A stretch of DNA of 64,000 nt. Origin: Sphingobacterium faecale (lineage in GTDB: Bacteria; Bacteroidota; Bacteroidia; Sphingobacteriales; Sphingobacteriaceae). The stretch covers positions 496,001 through 560,000 of the forward strand of contig NZ_JAERTY010000002.1 in NCBI RefSeq assembly GCF_016746095.1, written 5' to 3'. Shown here piece by piece: positions 7,342 through 16,929 of this stretch (the first letter of the stretch is position 1; each line of letters starts with the position of its first letter). The notes under the pieces are model-generated. The model did no database searches. It had not been told where the DNA came from and saw nothing but the letters and a program-made list of their open reading frames with translations. The position numbers were made by a program, and so were the translations under genes.

Positions 7342-9118
7342 AAAGTGCTGTAATTTGTATGAGACCGTCTTTGAGTTCTGTTAAGAACTCTGCCCGTTGT
7401 ACATCGTGGTCTACGGGATAGAGTTGAAAGGCGATACTTTCGTAATAGGTGATGCCACGAAGCAGTTCTTCTTTGAACTTGGTGACAAATTTTTCTTTTT
7501 TGTCATCCATTTGTAGTCGGTTATCTTGCAGGTACTGTTCTAAGTGTTCAATATATAAATGTAACTCATTGATAAATAAAGAGGGTCTATTCGAATCAAC
7601 TAATAGGTCTTTGCGTCCATAGATATGGTCTACCATATCCTGTAGGCTATATATATCATTGAAGTACGCCGTGTTGGGCCCCGGACAGATCGCTACAGCA
7701 TCGTCTTCCTTATTTTGCAATATATCATATTTTAAATAGGCTGACGTGGCTAAACCTTCACAAAGGCATGTTTTCTCAGTGATTGCTTCCAGTTTCTTTT
7801 GATAATCGGTACTTTCGGCATCGAACAGTTCCAGTTCTTTTAACTTGGTGTATTGATAGATGCGGGATGCGGTACAGATAGGTTCTGCCGAGTACTCGGC
7901 ATTTGATATCAGATATTTCTTTGTACAAGGCGCGCCTGGACGCCCCTTTTGGATCCGTTGTAGCCGGTTCAGCTCAGCACTGCTTTTTTTGAAATTGTTA
8001 AAGGGTACCCCTAAAGGAGAGGCTCCGCTGACATAGAAATCCTGTTTCTGTGCGGAAGCTAATGCCCGTAATGTCTGATCATCTACCGTGGTGGCTTCAG
8101 GAACCAACAAAAAGGGAGAACCCCATCCTGTAGATTTTAATCCATAGTGGTTTAGTAGAAATGTCTGCTCCGCGGCCGTACCTATACCTCCTTGTGCGGT
8201 GATCGTTAGCATAGGACAGGTGTCCACCGTGTACCCTTTAGCTTGAATGCTTGCGGCATACATGGTATAGAGTTCCTGTTGTAAAAAGCCTTTGTTCTTT
8301 TTGAATTCTTCTAGTATAGGGCCTAACAGGAATCCATCAGTGGCAAAAGCGTGCCCTCCGCAATTGAGACCCGATTCGACTCTGAACTCAGACACCCATA
8401 TGCCTTTCTTCGCTAAAAATTTGGCCTGTATGAGTGCCGATCGATAATCCGACACTTTGAGGATAACACGTTTTAAGAATTGACCCCGTTTGTTGGGCAT
8501 GAACTGTGGGAATTCGCTTAAATAACTATATAGCCGAGGGTTCATACCAGCAGATAATACAAGCCCACCCTGTAGTTTGCTATGTGCAAATCCCCGTAAA
8601 GCTGCACTGGCATCAGAGTGTATATGATCCAATTTACTTCCTGCAGGATCAGTATTGATTTTGTCCACTTTGGACATTATGTTTACGTTGATTTCCCCAG
8701 GATTGATATTCATCATCAGGGTAGCCTTAAGGTTTGCCCTCTTATCCATGTCAGTCTCCTGTAGGTAGGCCTTATATGTTTTTTTGACATTGGAGGATTC
8801 AGGAAGAAGGCTAAAGTATTTTTTTAAATCAACACTTTTATCCAGATCCGAATGACGTAATGTGTCGATTTGCTGGTTCACAATGTCCTGTACTAGGTCG
8901 AGATAGGCGGTAATTCTTTTAGAACGGCTATCTTTCGCTTTTGGAGTGATAGGGATGTAGGGTAGACTGTTTTTTTTGGAATAGTAGTCCCGCATACGCT
9001 CGATGAGTTCGTCATCTACGATAGATAGGACGGAAGAGATACCAAACTGAGCGACTTTTAGCGGGCTATCTATGGAAAAAGCTAGACCAAGTACAGGGAG
9101 ATGAAAAGTGTGTTCCAT
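7340..9118 (-). CDS. Conserved protein with nitronate-monooxygenase-like motifs, function uncertain
   Basis: Predicted 592-residue soluble protein. I do not recognise a named family with certainty. The start (PVLGLAFSIDSPLKVAQFGISSVLSI), a glycine/histidine motif (GLNCGGHAFATDG) and a later ITAQGGIGTAAEQ resemble the phosphate-binding and active-site segments of FMN-dependent TIM barrels of the nitronate monooxygenase / PfaD type. The C-terminal third adds cysteines (GAPCTKKYL, EPICTAS, KTCLCEG, AICPGPN) not expected in that family, so an extra metal or Fe-S site is possible. The frame extends to a TTG at 9148, but the ATG at 9118 starts the conserved segment and is preferred. The gene converges on the methyltransferase and shares its terminator. 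Confidence 0.6.
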   Translation of the reverse strand: MEHTFHLPVLGLAFSIDSPLKVAQFGISSVLSIVDDELIERMRDYYSKKNSLPYIPITPKAKDSRSKRITAYLDLVQDIVNQQIDTLRHSDLDKSVDLKKYFSLLPESSNVKKTYKAYLQETDMDKRANLKATLMMNINPGEINVNIMSKVDKINTDPAGSKLDHIHSDASAALRGFAHSKLQGGLVLSAGMNPRLYSYLSEFPQFMPNKRGQFLKRVILKVSDYRSALIQAKFLAKKGIWVSEFRVESGLNCGGHAFATDGFLLGPILEEFKKNKGFLQQELYTMYAASIQAKGYTVDTCPMLTITAQGGIGTAAEQTFLLNHYGLKSTGWGSPFLLVPEATTVDDQTLRALASAQKQDFYVSGASPLGVPFNNFKKSSAELNRLQRIQKGRPGAPCTKKYLISNAEYSAEPICTASRIYQYTKLKELELFDAESTDYQKKLEAITEKTCLCEGLATSAYLKYDILQNKEDDAVAICPGPNTAYFNDIYSLQDMVDHIYGRKDLLVDSNRPSLFINELHLYIEHLEQYLQDNRLQMDDKKEKFVTKFKEELLRGITYYESIAFQLYPVDHDVQRAEFLTELKDGLIQITAL

Positions 9119-9226
9119 TGCGAAATTTTGATATGCAAATAGCCGCAAAATTTATGGAATAAAAAATGTTACACACCATTTAAAAACGTGTTTTTAGTCA
9201 CTTTTATGATGTTGTAATCTGCTTTG

Positions 9227-10072
9227 TTAGGATTTGAAGACGATAGTTTTATTGCCATTTAAAATCACACGGTCTTCCATTACGAGTTGGATAGCGCGTG
9301 TTAATACAGCTTTTTCAATCTCCTTACCAGCTGTTTTCATGCGACTTAGATCATAGCTATGATCCACTGATTTGGTGTTTTGGACGATAATTGGTCCTTC
9401 ATCTAGGTCGTCGGTGACGAAATGTGCGGTAGCCCCTATAATTTTAACTCCGCGATCGTGTGCCTGTTTGTAGGGGTTGGCACCAATGAACGCAGGGAGA
9501 AAAGAATGGTGTATGTTGATCAGGCGGTGTTCGAAGTGCTGCACAAAATTGGGAGACAGAATGCGCATAAATTTCGCTAATATGATATAATCAGGAGAAT
9601 AACTGTTTATCGTATTTATTATTTCTTGTTCAAAATCATTTTTACTCCTGTTTTCATGTGAAATATGATGAAAAGGAAGGTCAAATTTTTCCGTAAACTC
9701 TTTTAAAGTATCATAATTTCCAATTACAGCCTGCACTTCACCTTGCAATGTATTAAAATAATGGCGGGTCAGAATATCGGCTAAACAGTGATGTTCCTTG
9801 GTGACCAGAACCACCAGTTTTTTCCTGTTCGTTGGATTGATCTGTACCTTTGCATTTTGGGGAAGTACTCGGCATAGATCTTCAAGCAATGCTTCTGTTG
9901 AGGTGATCAGGCCTGAACACAGAATGCGAACGAAGAACTTATTATTTTCTTCATCTACATACTCACGCATAGTGATGATGTTCAGTTGATGTTTAGCTAT
10001 ACTATTCGATAGTCCGGAGACAAGGCCTACAGCGTCTTTACACTGTACCAGTATAAGTGTTTGGTTTTGCAT
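9227..10072 (-). CDS. purU: Formyltetrahydrofolate deformylase
   Basis: A 281-residue cytosolic enzyme that hydrolyses 10-formyl-THF to THF and formate, balancing one-carbon pools. An N-terminal ACT domain spans residues 1-80 (QCKDAVGLVSGLSNSIAKH). The formyltransferase-fold domain from about 84 carries the catalytic set N186 and H188 in INIHHSFLPAF and the aspartate of LDEGP at 224. The ACT domain separates PurU from GAR transformylase. It lies 62 bp downstream of the topoisomerase gene on the same strand, but a hairpin in that gap (10096-10128) suggests it is mostly transcribed separately. Confidence 0.95.
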   Translation of the reverse strand: MQNQTLILVQCKDAVGLVSGLSNSIAKHQLNIITMREYVDEENNKFFVRILCSGLITSTEALLEDLCRVLPQNAKVQINPTNRKKLVVLVTKEHHCLADILTRHYFNTLQGEVQAVIGNYDTLKEFTEKFDLPFHHISHENRSKNDFEQEIINTINSYSPDYIILAKFMRILSPNFVQHFEHRLINIHHSFLPAFIGANPYKQAHDRGVKIIGATAHFVTDDLDEGPIIVQNTKSVDHSYDLSRMKTAGKEIEKAVLTRAIQLVMEDRVILNGNKTIVFKS

Positions 10073-10095
10073 GATTGGTTTTTGGGTTAGGTTGA

Positions 10096-10128
10096 ATCTC
10101 TACATACAGCATAACTGCATGTAGAGAT
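10096..10128 (-). terminator. Hairpin after the topoisomerase IV B gene
   Basis: Inverted repeat ATCTCTACAT (10096-10105) and ATGTAGAGAT (10119-10128), with the paired loop bases CAG/CTG extending it. It lies just beyond the topoisomerase stop codon, before purU; the U-tract on the minus strand is weak. Confidence 0.55.
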
Positions 10129-10134
10129 AGGTAT

Positions 10135-11988
10135 TTAGCCTGCTTTTTGAGCGAGCTCTGATTCGAGGTCGATTTCTATACGAAGATTGTCCACGATATG
10201 ACGTTGTCTATCCGGAGTATTCTTGCCCATATAGTATTCCAGCAGCTGTTGCAGTTTATTGTCCTTAGAAAGGATTACTGGTTCTAGCCGCATGTCTTCT
10301 CCAATGAATAGTCCAAACTCAGACGGTGATATTTCACCTAGCCCTTTAAATCGTGTGATCTCAGGTTTGTTTCCTAGCTTGGCAATAGCCCGCTGGCGCT
10401 CTTCATCCGAATAGCAGTAGATTGTCTCTTTCTTGTTTCTCACACGGAATAACGGAGTTTGCAAAATAGAGACATGACCCGCTTTCACAAGGTCTGGGAA
10501 AAACTGTAAGAAAAATGTCATCAGCAACAGACGGATATGCATACCATCGACATCGGCATCGGTAGCGATGACAATATTATTGTAGCGGAGTCCTTCAATC
10601 CCGTCTTCAATGTTCAAAGCATGTTGGAGGAGGTTGAATTCCTCGTTTTCATATACAATTTTTTTTGTTAGGCCGAAGCTGTTTAAGGGCTTCCCCTTTA
10701 AGCTAAAGACTGCCTGTGTCTGTACATCCCTTGACTTGGTAATAGATCCGGATGCAGAATCCCCCTCCGTTATGAACAGTGTGGTTTCTAGGTTTCTCTC
10801 GCTCTTGTCGCCGAAGTGTAATTTGCAGTCCCGAAGTTTTCTATTGTGCACGGATGCCTTTTTTGCGCGTTCGTTAGCCAATTTTTTGATGCCTGCAATA
10901 TCTTTTCGCTCGCGCTCTGATTGCATGATGCGTTTTAGTAAAGCATCTGCTGTGGCTGAGTCTTTGTGTAGGTAATCATCCAACGCTTTTTTGACGAAAT
11001 CATTGATAAAGGTCCGTACAGTCGGGCCTTCAGGGCCTATGCTTTGTGAGCCTAGTTTTGTCTTGGTCTGGGATTCAAAAACAGGTTCTTGTACTTTTAT
11101 AGCAATGGCTCCTATGATAGAAGCTCGTATATCCGAAGCATCAAATTCTTTTTTATAGAATTCACGTATCGTTTTTACAACAGCCTCCCGGAACGCCGCT
11201 TGGTGTGTACCTCCTTGCGTAGTGTGCTGTCCGTTTACAAAAGAATAATACTCTTCACCGTACTGCTGACCGTGTGTCATTGCTATTTCGATATCCTCAC
11301 CTTTGAGGTGAATGATGGGATAGCGCATGCCCTCTGTGTCCACATTACGTTCCAGTAGGTCTTTTAAGCCATTTTCAGAGATGAATTTCTGCCCATTAAA
11401 GTTAATGGTAAGCCCTGAGTTAAGGAAAACATAATTCCATATCATGTTTTCGACAAATTCAACCCTATATTTATAGTGTTTGAATATGCTCTCGTCGGGG
11501 TAGAAGGTGACAGCAGTACCATTGCGTTGTGTGGTCTCTTTTTGTTCGTCGTCTATGAGCTCTCCTTTGCTGAACTGGGCAATTCGGGTTGCCCCTTGGC
11601 GATAGGATTGGACGGTGAAGCTGGCAGAAAGTGCGTTGACAGCCTTTGTACCTACACCATTCAGACCTACAGATTTTTGAAAGGCCTTGCTGTCGTATTT
11701 ACCTCCCGTGTTGATCTTAGAAACAACATCTACAACCGAACCAATAGGAATACCACGCCCGTAATCACGTACAGCGACTTTGTTTTCATTGACGGTGATG
11801 TCAATCGTTTTACCCGCCCCCATTACGAACTCATCAATGGAGTTGTCTACTACTTCTTTTAATAAAACATAAATGCCATCGTCATAGGCCGAACCGTCCC
11901 CGAGCTTACCGATATACATACCTGGACGTAGTCTGATATGTTCTTTCCAGTCGAGGGACCGTATGCTATCTTCGTTATATGTAGTCAT
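10135..11988 (-). CDS. parE: DNA topoisomerase IV subunit B (type IIA, ATPase/TOPRIM subunit)
   Basis: A 617-residue ATPase subunit of a type IIA topoisomerase that decatenates daughter chromosomes with ParC. GHKL motifs are [16 protein letters not shown] and [14 protein letters not shown]; the TOPRIM domain has [27 protein letters not shown] and the C-terminal RFKGLGE. The short [16 protein letters not shown] segment after RPGMYIG and the length favour ParE over GyrB. The frame is open to a TTG at 12015, but that codon lies inside a TAAGTTTG -7 box (12020-12013), so the ATG at 11988 is the start. parC is not adjacent in this window, unlike in many relatives. Confidence 0.9.
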   Translation of the reverse strand: MTTYNEDSIRSLDWKEHIRLRPGMYIGKLGDGSAYDDGIYVLLKEVVDNSIDEFVMGAGKTIDITVNENKVAVRDYGRGIPIGSVVDVVSKINTGGKYDSKAFQKSVGLNGVGTKAVNALSASFTVQSYRQGATRIAQFSKGELIDDEQKETTQRNGTAVTFYPDESIFKHYKYRVEFVENMIWNYVFLNSGLTINFNGQKFISENGLKDLLERNVDTEGMRYPIIHLKGEDIEIAMTHGQQYGEEYYSFVNGQHTTQGGTHQAAFREAVVKTIREFYKKEFDASDIRASIIGAIAIKVQEPVFESQTKTKLGSQSIGPEGPTVRTFINDFVKKALDDYLHKDSATADALLKRIMQSERERKDIAGIKKLANERAKKASVHNRKLRDCKLHFGDKSERNLETTLFITEGDSASGSITKSRDVQTQAVFSLKGKPLNSFGLTKKIVYENEEFNLLQHALNIEDGIEGLRYNNIVIATDADVDGMHIRLLLMTFFLQFFPDLVKAGHVSILQTPLFRVRNKKETIYCYSDEERQRAIAKLGNKPEITRFKGLGEISPSEFGLFIGEDMRLEPVILSKDNKLQQLLEYYMGKNTPDRQRHIVDNLRIEIDLESELAQKAG

Positions 11989-12012
11989 GTACCGTAAAGT
12001 ATGAAGTGTGTG

Positions 12013-12020
12013 CAAACTTA
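12013..12020 (-). promoter_or_regulatory. -7 box TAAGTTTG of parE
   Basis: Exact TAnnTTTG on the minus strand, 24 bases upstream of the parE ATG at 11988. It overlaps the alternative upstream TTG codon and so rules out that longer start. Confidence 0.5.
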
Positions 12021-12058
12021 GATAAAATGCTTTGGATTCACGAATACATAATTAAATG

Positions 12059-12559
12059 TTATCGGCCAAAATCGTCTTGAACACGCACTATATCGTCTTC
12101 ATCTGAAGGTCTGCTAGCATCCGTATGTTGCCATATTTCTGCTATGACACCGTATTCACCAAGTCCGACTAAACGGTGACGTTCGCCCTGTGCTAAACGG
12201 ATATACTGTCCCTCTTTTAAGATTTTGAGTTCGTGTTCATCATCATCAAGGCTGGTGACAACACCGACTTCGCCACGTATAACTCTCCATATTTCGGCGC
12301 GTCTGTGGTGGTATTGCCAAGAAAGACGTTTGGACGGAGCAACGACTAAAATTTTAGGACTTAATTTTCCGGAGATTTGAAGGTCCTTTATATCTAGACC
12401 TTCGAAATATTGATTCGCGAACTGTTGAGCTTGTGCTTCATCGATAACAAAGAAACCACCCCAAGGTCTGTTTTGGTCGATATTTTCGATTTTGAACCCT
12501 GCATCTGTAATTTTCTTTTCAATCTGATTAAAAAGTTCAGTCTTGTCTATATATGTCAT
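12059..12559 (-). CDS. Cupin-domain protein, mannose-6-phosphate isomerase type II-like
   Basis: A 166-residue cytosolic protein built around one cupin barrel. The segment SWQYHHRRAEIWRVIRGEVGVV supplies the metal-binding histidines and glutamate, and HRLVGLGEYGVIAEIWQH is the second cupin motif. The fold matches the C-terminal isomerase domain of bifunctional GDP-mannose pyrophosphorylase / phosphomannose isomerase enzymes, here without the pyrophosphorylase part. The preceding NRPWGGFFVIDEA resembles the start of that domain. Substrate assignment is an inference. It sits 70 bp upstream of parE on the same strand, but parE has its own -7 box. Confidence 0.7.
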   Translation of the reverse strand: MTYIDKTELFNQIEKKITDAGFKIENIDQNRPWGGFFVIDEAQAQQFANQYFEGLDIKDLQISGKLSPKILVVAPSKRLSWQYHHRRAEIWRVIRGEVGVVTSLDDDEHELKILKEGQYIRLAQGERHRLVGLGEYGVIAEIWQHTDASRPSDEDDIVRVQDDFGR

Positions 12560-12778
12560 AGTCGTTTTGTATTTAATATAGGTTAAGATAATATTTAAAG
12601 CTGAAAGTACATAAAGTTAGTTGCTTTTTTAAATTTTTAATGTTATTCTATGAAATATCTAATGTAACAGCGGCTGCACAAACACTGATGAAAATAATTC
12701 ATATATGGAAAATAAAGAAGACCCCGTCTGGGCAAAGACAAAAAATACCTTCCTTTACTAACTTCATTACAAAACGCT

Positions 12779-12786
12779 TACTTTTG
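12779..12786 (+). promoter_or_regulatory. -7 box TACTTTTG of the PIF1-like helicase
   Basis: Exact TAnnTTTG match, nine bases before the ATG at 12796, giving a nearly leaderless transcript. Confidence 0.5.
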
Positions 12787-12795
12787 TAGGATATC

Positions 12796-15027
12796 ATGAC
12801 GCAACAATACGACAACGAAAACAAAATCTTTAAAAAAGCAGTGGCTTTTGTCAATCAGACGAATCAAAACCTCTTTCTTACAGGAAAGGCAGGTACGGGA
12901 AAAACTACATTTCTCCGTTATATTCGGGACAATTGTTATAAGAAAATGGCTATTACAGCACCTACAGGTGTCGCTGCAATGAACGCTGGGGGTACTACGC
13001 TGCATGCGCTGTTTTGGCTTCCTTTTGGCGTTTTTATAGAGGATTATGTTTTGAAATGGGACGAGCAAGATCATAATATTTACAATAAGAACCGTCTATT
13101 TAGTACAATAAAACTAACTAAGCAACGACGTGCCATCCTACAGGAGCTGGAGCTGTTGGTCATTGATGAGGTGTCGATGGTGCGCGCGGATACACTCGAC
13201 GCCATAGATGTGATCTTGAAGTCCGTGCGCCGTGATATGCGACCTTTTGGCGGAGTACAGGTGCTTTTTATCGGCGATCTTTATCAGTTGCCGCCGGTGG
13301 TTAAAGATGCCGAGTGGCAGGTACTGAGGGAGCATTATTCAAGCATGTTCTTTTTTGATGCTAAGGTGTTGCGCAATAGTGCACTGGTGAAGCTTGAGCT
13401 CCAGCAGATATATCGACAGCAGGATACCGGATTTATAAATGTGTTGAATAATATTCGGAATAATGAATGTACTACAGCAGATCTGGAGCTTTTGAATGGA
13501 CATTTTCGAGAGGGATTTGTTCCAGAAGCGGGGGAGCAGTACATAACATTGACTTCTCATAATAAGCTGGCCGAACAGATTAATCAAGAGGAACTATTGA
13601 AGCTATCGGGACGTATGCACAATATTAAAGCAATCGTTAAGGATGATTTTCAACAAGGTGCTTATCCTACCGAAGAGACGTTAGCTCTGAAAGAAGGGGC
13701 ACAAGTGATGTTTATCAAGAATGATGTCGGCGAAGACCGTAAATATTTCAATGGCAAGATAGGTACAGTAAAAGAACTGATTTTGGATAAACACCAGATC
13801 GTGGTGAGCTTTAAAGACGGAAGTGATGATGTCGTTGTAAAGCGCGAAACTTGGGAGAATATTAAATATAAGTATAATAAAGGGGAAGATAAGATCGAAG
13901 AAGAGGTGTTAGGGACTTTTTCCCAATACCCGTTACGCCTTGCCTGGGCGATTACCATACATAAGAGTCAGGGATTGACCTTTGATAAGGCAATAATTGA
14001 TGCAGGGACCTCTTTTGCTTCGGGACAGGTATATGTCGCGCTGAGCCGGCTGACAGGCTTGGAAGGCTTGGTGTTACGCTCTAGGATTGCGGCACATTCC
14101 ATACGTACAGACTATCAGGTGGTCGGGTTTATGAAACAACTGTTGGAAGAAGAGGAAATGGACAAGGTTTTAGTCCAGTGCCAACGTGTATTTTTAGGTC
14201 AGATCTTACTACAGAGTTTTCGTTGGACTACACTCACAGAGGCTGTCCAAGAACTAGTAGATTCACTGGCCAATAGAAATATCGATAATAAACCAGGGGT
14301 GGAAGCATTTGTGGCAAGGGTTATGACTGCCGTCAAACAGCAGGAAACTGTCGCTCATAAGTTTGTAACACAGTTGTATGGTATGCTTGCTAACCCCGAA
14401 GAAGTGGATTATCAAAAGATATGCGACCGTACGTCCTCTGCCGTCCAATGGTTTTTGCCCCGTATGGAGACAGAGTTGTTAGATGCCACAGCACAGCATA
14501 TTGAAGAGTGGAAAGTGCGGAAGCGAACGAAGAAATATATTCAAGAACTCAAGGCACTGCTTTTAGATTTTAAGCGGAAGTATGAAGTGCTTAAGCATTG
14601 CCTTACAATCGCTACAGCCTTAACCAAGGAGGAAGGGCTGGAGGATCTGGTTCTGGAAGCTAATGTGGTAAAGGATGAGACAGTAGCTACTGCCGACGAT
14701 GGTGATGGGAAAGAGTTAGATACGAAACAGGTTACACTAGAGATGTATTTGGATGGTTTTGATATCGCTCAGATCGCTACGAAACGTGGTATGGTCGAAG
14801 GGACGATTTATGGGCACCTGATCCACTATGTAGGAGAGGAGATCGATGCGGAGGACTTAATAGCCACAGAAAAGTTAAATCATATTCTGACCGTTTTAAA
14901 AGCGAATGAAGGGAAGTCTTCTTCGGAGATTAAAATGATCCTTGGCGATGAATACGGTTACCCCGAAATTAAGATTGGGCAGAAGGTTCTGGAAAAAGAG
15001 GACGCAAATCAGCAGGTTAAAGCCTGA
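12796..15027 (+). CDS. PIF1/RecD2-type helicase with C-terminal helix-turn-helix domain
   Basis: A 743-residue superfamily 1 helicase. Walker A GKAGTGKT is at 30-37, motif Ia is ITAPTGVAAMNAGGTTLHALF, Walker B LVIDEVSM at 121-128, and the 2B-proximal motif IHKSQGLTFDKAIID with YVALSRLTGLEGLVL forms the UvrD_C_2-type motor end. PIF1 enzymes unwind forked DNA and G-quadruplexes 5' to 3'. The last ~100 residues (TLEMYLDGFDIAQIATKRGMV and EGTIYGHLIHYVGE) match the HTH_40 domain often found at the end of RecQ and PIF1-like proteins. A charged linker (residues ~610-650) joins the parts. No partner gene is adjacent; the ATP synthase genes that follow have their own promoter. Confidence 0.9.
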   Translation: MTQQYDNENKIFKKAVAFVNQTNQNLFLTGKAGTGKTTFLRYIRDNCYKKMAITAPTGVAAMNAGGTTLHALFWLPFGVFIEDYVLKWDEQDHNIYNKNRLFSTIKLTKQRRAILQELELLVIDEVSMVRADTLDAIDVILKSVRRDMRPFGGVQVLFIGDLYQLPPVVKDAEWQVLREHYSSMFFFDAKVLRNSALVKLELQQIYRQQDTGFINVLNNIRNNECTTADLELLNGHFREGFVPEAGEQYITLTSHNKLAEQINQEELLKLSGRMHNIKAIVKDDFQQGAYPTEETLALKEGAQVMFIKNDVGEDRKYFNGKIGTVKELILDKHQIVVSFKDGSDDVVVKRETWENIKYKYNKGEDKIEEEVLGTFSQYPLRLAWAITIHKSQGLTFDKAIIDAGTSFASGQVYVALSRLTGLEGLVLRSRIAAHSIRTDYQVVGFMKQLLEEEEMDKVLVQCQRVFLGQILLQSFRWTTLTEAVQELVDSLANRNIDNKPGVEAFVARVMTAVKQQETVAHKFVTQLYGMLANPEEVDYQKICDRTSSAVQWFLPRMETELLDATAQHIEEWKVRKRTKKYIQELKALLLDFKRKYEVLKHCLTIATALTKEEGLEDLVLEANVVKDETVATADDGDGKELDTKQVTLEMYLDGFDIAQIATKRGMVEGTIYGHLIHYVGEEIDAEDLIATEKLNHILTVLKANEGKSSSEIKMILGDEYGYPEIKIGQKVLEKEDANQQVKA

Positions 15028-15075
15028 TAAATGAATTATTTAGGCTGATATGGCGTAAATACAAAGCTTTTTATC

Positions 15076-15083
15076 TAAGTTTG
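15076..15083 (+). promoter_or_regulatory. -7 box TAAGTTTG at the head of the ATP synthase cluster
   Basis: Exact TAnnTTTG match, 19 bases before the TTG start of the first gene (15103). Confidence 0.5.
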
Positions 15084-15102
15084 CAGCCCAATCTCTAGTC
15101 AT

Positions 15103-15330
15103 TTGAAGGAAGAAAAAACATCCAAAAAAATTAACAAGTGGATTGTGTTCACTTCGATGCCTTTTCAGATGGCAGCGACTATCTATTTGTGTTATTTTGT
15201 GGGGGATTGGATCGATGTGCGTTTTGAATTCGCTGGTGGATGGTGGGCAAAAGGATTTACGATGTTGGGGGTGTTGGCTTCTTTATATCAGTTTATCCGT
15301 CAGGCCAATAGGATTAGTAAGGATGAATAA
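15103..15330 (+). CDS. AtpI/AtpZ-like small membrane protein
   Basis: A 75-residue protein with two transmembrane hairpin segments (VFTSMPFQMAATIYLCYFVG and a second from GWWAKGFTMLGVLASLYQF), in the position and shape of the AtpI/AtpZ proteins that precede F-type ATP synthase operons and are implicated in c-ring assembly or Mg/Ca handling. Translation begins at TTG 15103; no ATG is available. The last codons overlap the start of the next gene by 8 bp, which implies translational coupling. Confidence 0.7.
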   Translation: MKEEKTSKKINKWIVFTSMPFQMAATIYLCYFVGDWIDVRFEFAGGWWAKGFTMLGVLASLYQFIRQANRISKDE

Positions 15331-15730
15331 TTATATTAAATATATTTTAATGTTGTTGTTGGTTGCAACAACTGCTTTTTTTGCACATTATCTGATACTG
15401 CAAGGCCTGGAGTTAGGTGATTATTGGTCCCGTTCAGAGTATAGTTTGTTAGGTTTGTATACTTTTGGTGGAGTCGGTTCCTTATTGGCCGTAATATTGA
15501 TTATGTTGACCAATTGGGCTATGCCTAAAAGTTTGGGGTTCGTCTTTTTGGGGATCATGACGGTCAAAGTTATCGCAGGATATATTTATGTTCGTAAAGG
15601 GTTAGGGGTTTTTGAAAACGATTTTATAGAGTTTAACTTTTTAGCGGTGTTTTTTCTGTTTTTATTTTTTGATGTTTTCGTTGCCTTTCAGGCTTTGAAT
15701 CAGGAAGATAACGTTGTTGAAAAAAAATAA
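15323..15730 (+). CDS. Four-helix membrane protein of the ATP synthase cluster
   Basis: A 135-residue integral membrane protein with about four hydrophobic segments (YILMLLLVATTAFFAHYLIL, LLGLYTFGGVGSLLAVILIML, LGFVFLGIMTVKVIAGYIYV, LAVFFLFLFFDVFVAFQAL). The true start is the ATG at 15323, which overlaps the previous stop (ATGAATAA). The frame is open further upstream to 15143, but that part is only the shadow of the AtpI-like gene. Bacteroidota clusters often carry an unnamed protein here that may be an AtpI-type assembly factor; I cannot name it with confidence. Confidence 0.7.
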   Translation: MNNYIKYILMLLLVATTAFFAHYLILQGLELGDYWSRSEYSLLGLYTFGGVGSLLAVILIMLTNWAMPKSLGFVFLGIMTVKVIAGYIYVRKGLGVFENDFIEFNFLAVFFLFLFFDVFVAFQALNQEDNVVEKK

Positions 15731-15773
15731 CAAAAAGTTTGTATCAAATGGCATTTTATGACAAATAAAGTTG

Positions 15774-15781
15774 TATTTTTG
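15774..15781 (+). promoter_or_regulatory. Internal -7 box TATTTTTG before atpB
   Basis: Exact TAnnTTTG match, 36 bases before the atpB ATG. It suggests that the structural subunits can be transcribed separately from the two small membrane proteins. Confidence 0.45.
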
Positions 15782-15817
15782 CCCAAAATTTTTCATTATT
15801 CATATTAGTAGTCTAAA

Positions 15818-16894
15818 ATGGTGAGTCTTAAGAGAGCAATTTTGCTTTTTACAGTAATCTTCTTTACAGTTAATCCGTTCACAGTTCGAGCTCAGGCATC
15901 AGAAATCTCTACGCCCGAGGAGATAGATGCGTATTCCCAACATCACGTCAAAGATGATTATTACTTCTCCTTGTTCAGTCACAAGGCATCTGGCAAGCAT
16001 TATGGCTTTGCTTTACCAGTGATTTTGATTGATAATGGCCTTAAGGTGTTCTCTTCTGCCGAATTTCATCATGGAGATGCAGTTGTGGAAAAAGATGGAC
16101 AATTCTATAAACTATATCACAGTAAGATTTATAAGACAGACGCTGCAGGCTCGATTGAGTATGATGCTAAAGGGTATCCGAGTAACGAAAAGCCTTGGGA
16201 TTTTTCGATTACGAAGAATGTCGCAGGTTTGATTATCGCGACTATATTGTTATTCTGGGCGTTCTTGAGTCTGGCTAAAACATACAAAAAAAGTGCTAAT
16301 GCGATTCCTACTGGTATGGGGCGTATTTTAGAGCCTCTTGTTATTTATGTGCGCGATGAGATGGCACGTCCGAATATCGGTCACCGCTATAGAGAATTTA
16401 TGCCGTACTTGCTTTCGGTTTTCTTTTTGATTTTCTTGTTAAACTTAATGGGACTTACACCTATTGGTTTTAACGTAACAGGTAATATCACGATTACTTT
16501 CGGTTTAGCTATTGTCACATTTTTAATCACAAATATTAAAGCAAATAAAGGGTATTGGAAACATATCTTTTGGATGCCGGGAGTTCCCGTTCCATTCAAA
16601 ATCTTGTTAGCACCTATCGAGTTACTAGGTATTTTTACTAAACCTTTCTCGTTGATGTTACGTTTGTTTGCAAATATGACTGCTGGTCACTTTGTAATCA
16701 TGGGTTTTATAGCAGTCATCTATTTGTTTCAAAGTCAATTAACGTTAGGTGGTAGTATTGGTATCTCTATGTTGCTGACACTGATTATCTTTGTTTTAAA
16801 GCTATTGGTTTCTTTCCTTCAGGCATTCATCTTTACCATGTTATCTTCATTGTTTATTGGTATGGCTGTTGAAGAACATCCAGAGCATCATTAA
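15818..16894 (+). CDS. atpB: F-type ATP synthase subunit a
   Basis: A 358-residue proton-channel subunit. Residues 1-26 form a signal peptide (LLFTVIFFTVNPFTVRAQA), followed by a ~110-residue periplasmic extension (SEISTPEEIDAYSQHHVKDD...) absent from most bacterial AtpB proteins and typical of Bacteroidota. The conserved membrane part includes MPYLLSVFFLIFLLNLMGL and the segment SLMLRLFANMTAGH, whose arginine faces the c-ring. It is the first structural gene of the cluster. Confidence 0.96.
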   Translation: MVSLKRAILLFTVIFFTVNPFTVRAQASEISTPEEIDAYSQHHVKDDYYFSLFSHKASGKHYGFALPVILIDNGLKVFSSAEFHHGDAVVEKDGQFYKLYHSKIYKTDAAGSIEYDAKGYPSNEKPWDFSITKNVAGLIIATILLFWAFLSLAKTYKKSANAIPTGMGRILEPLVIYVRDEMARPNIGHRYREFMPYLLSVFFLIFLLNLMGLTPIGFNVTGNITITFGLAIVTFLITNIKANKGYWKHIFWMPGVPVPFKILLAPIELLGIFTKPFSLMLRLFANMTAGHFVIMGFIAVIYLFQSQLTLGGSIGISMLLTLIIFVLKLLVSFLQAFIFTMLSSLFIGMAVEEHPEHH

Positions 16895-16929
16895 TCAGAA
16901 TTTTTTGTTAAATTTTATATATATACATT

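Noticed and set aside
11989..12015. Longer start (TTG) for parE
   Set aside because: The TTG lies inside the TAAGTTTG promoter box.
15143..15322. Upstream part of a longer frame before the four-helix ATP synthase cluster protein
   Set aside because: It is the out-of-frame shadow of the AtpI-like gene, whose reading frame has normal membrane-protein sequence there.
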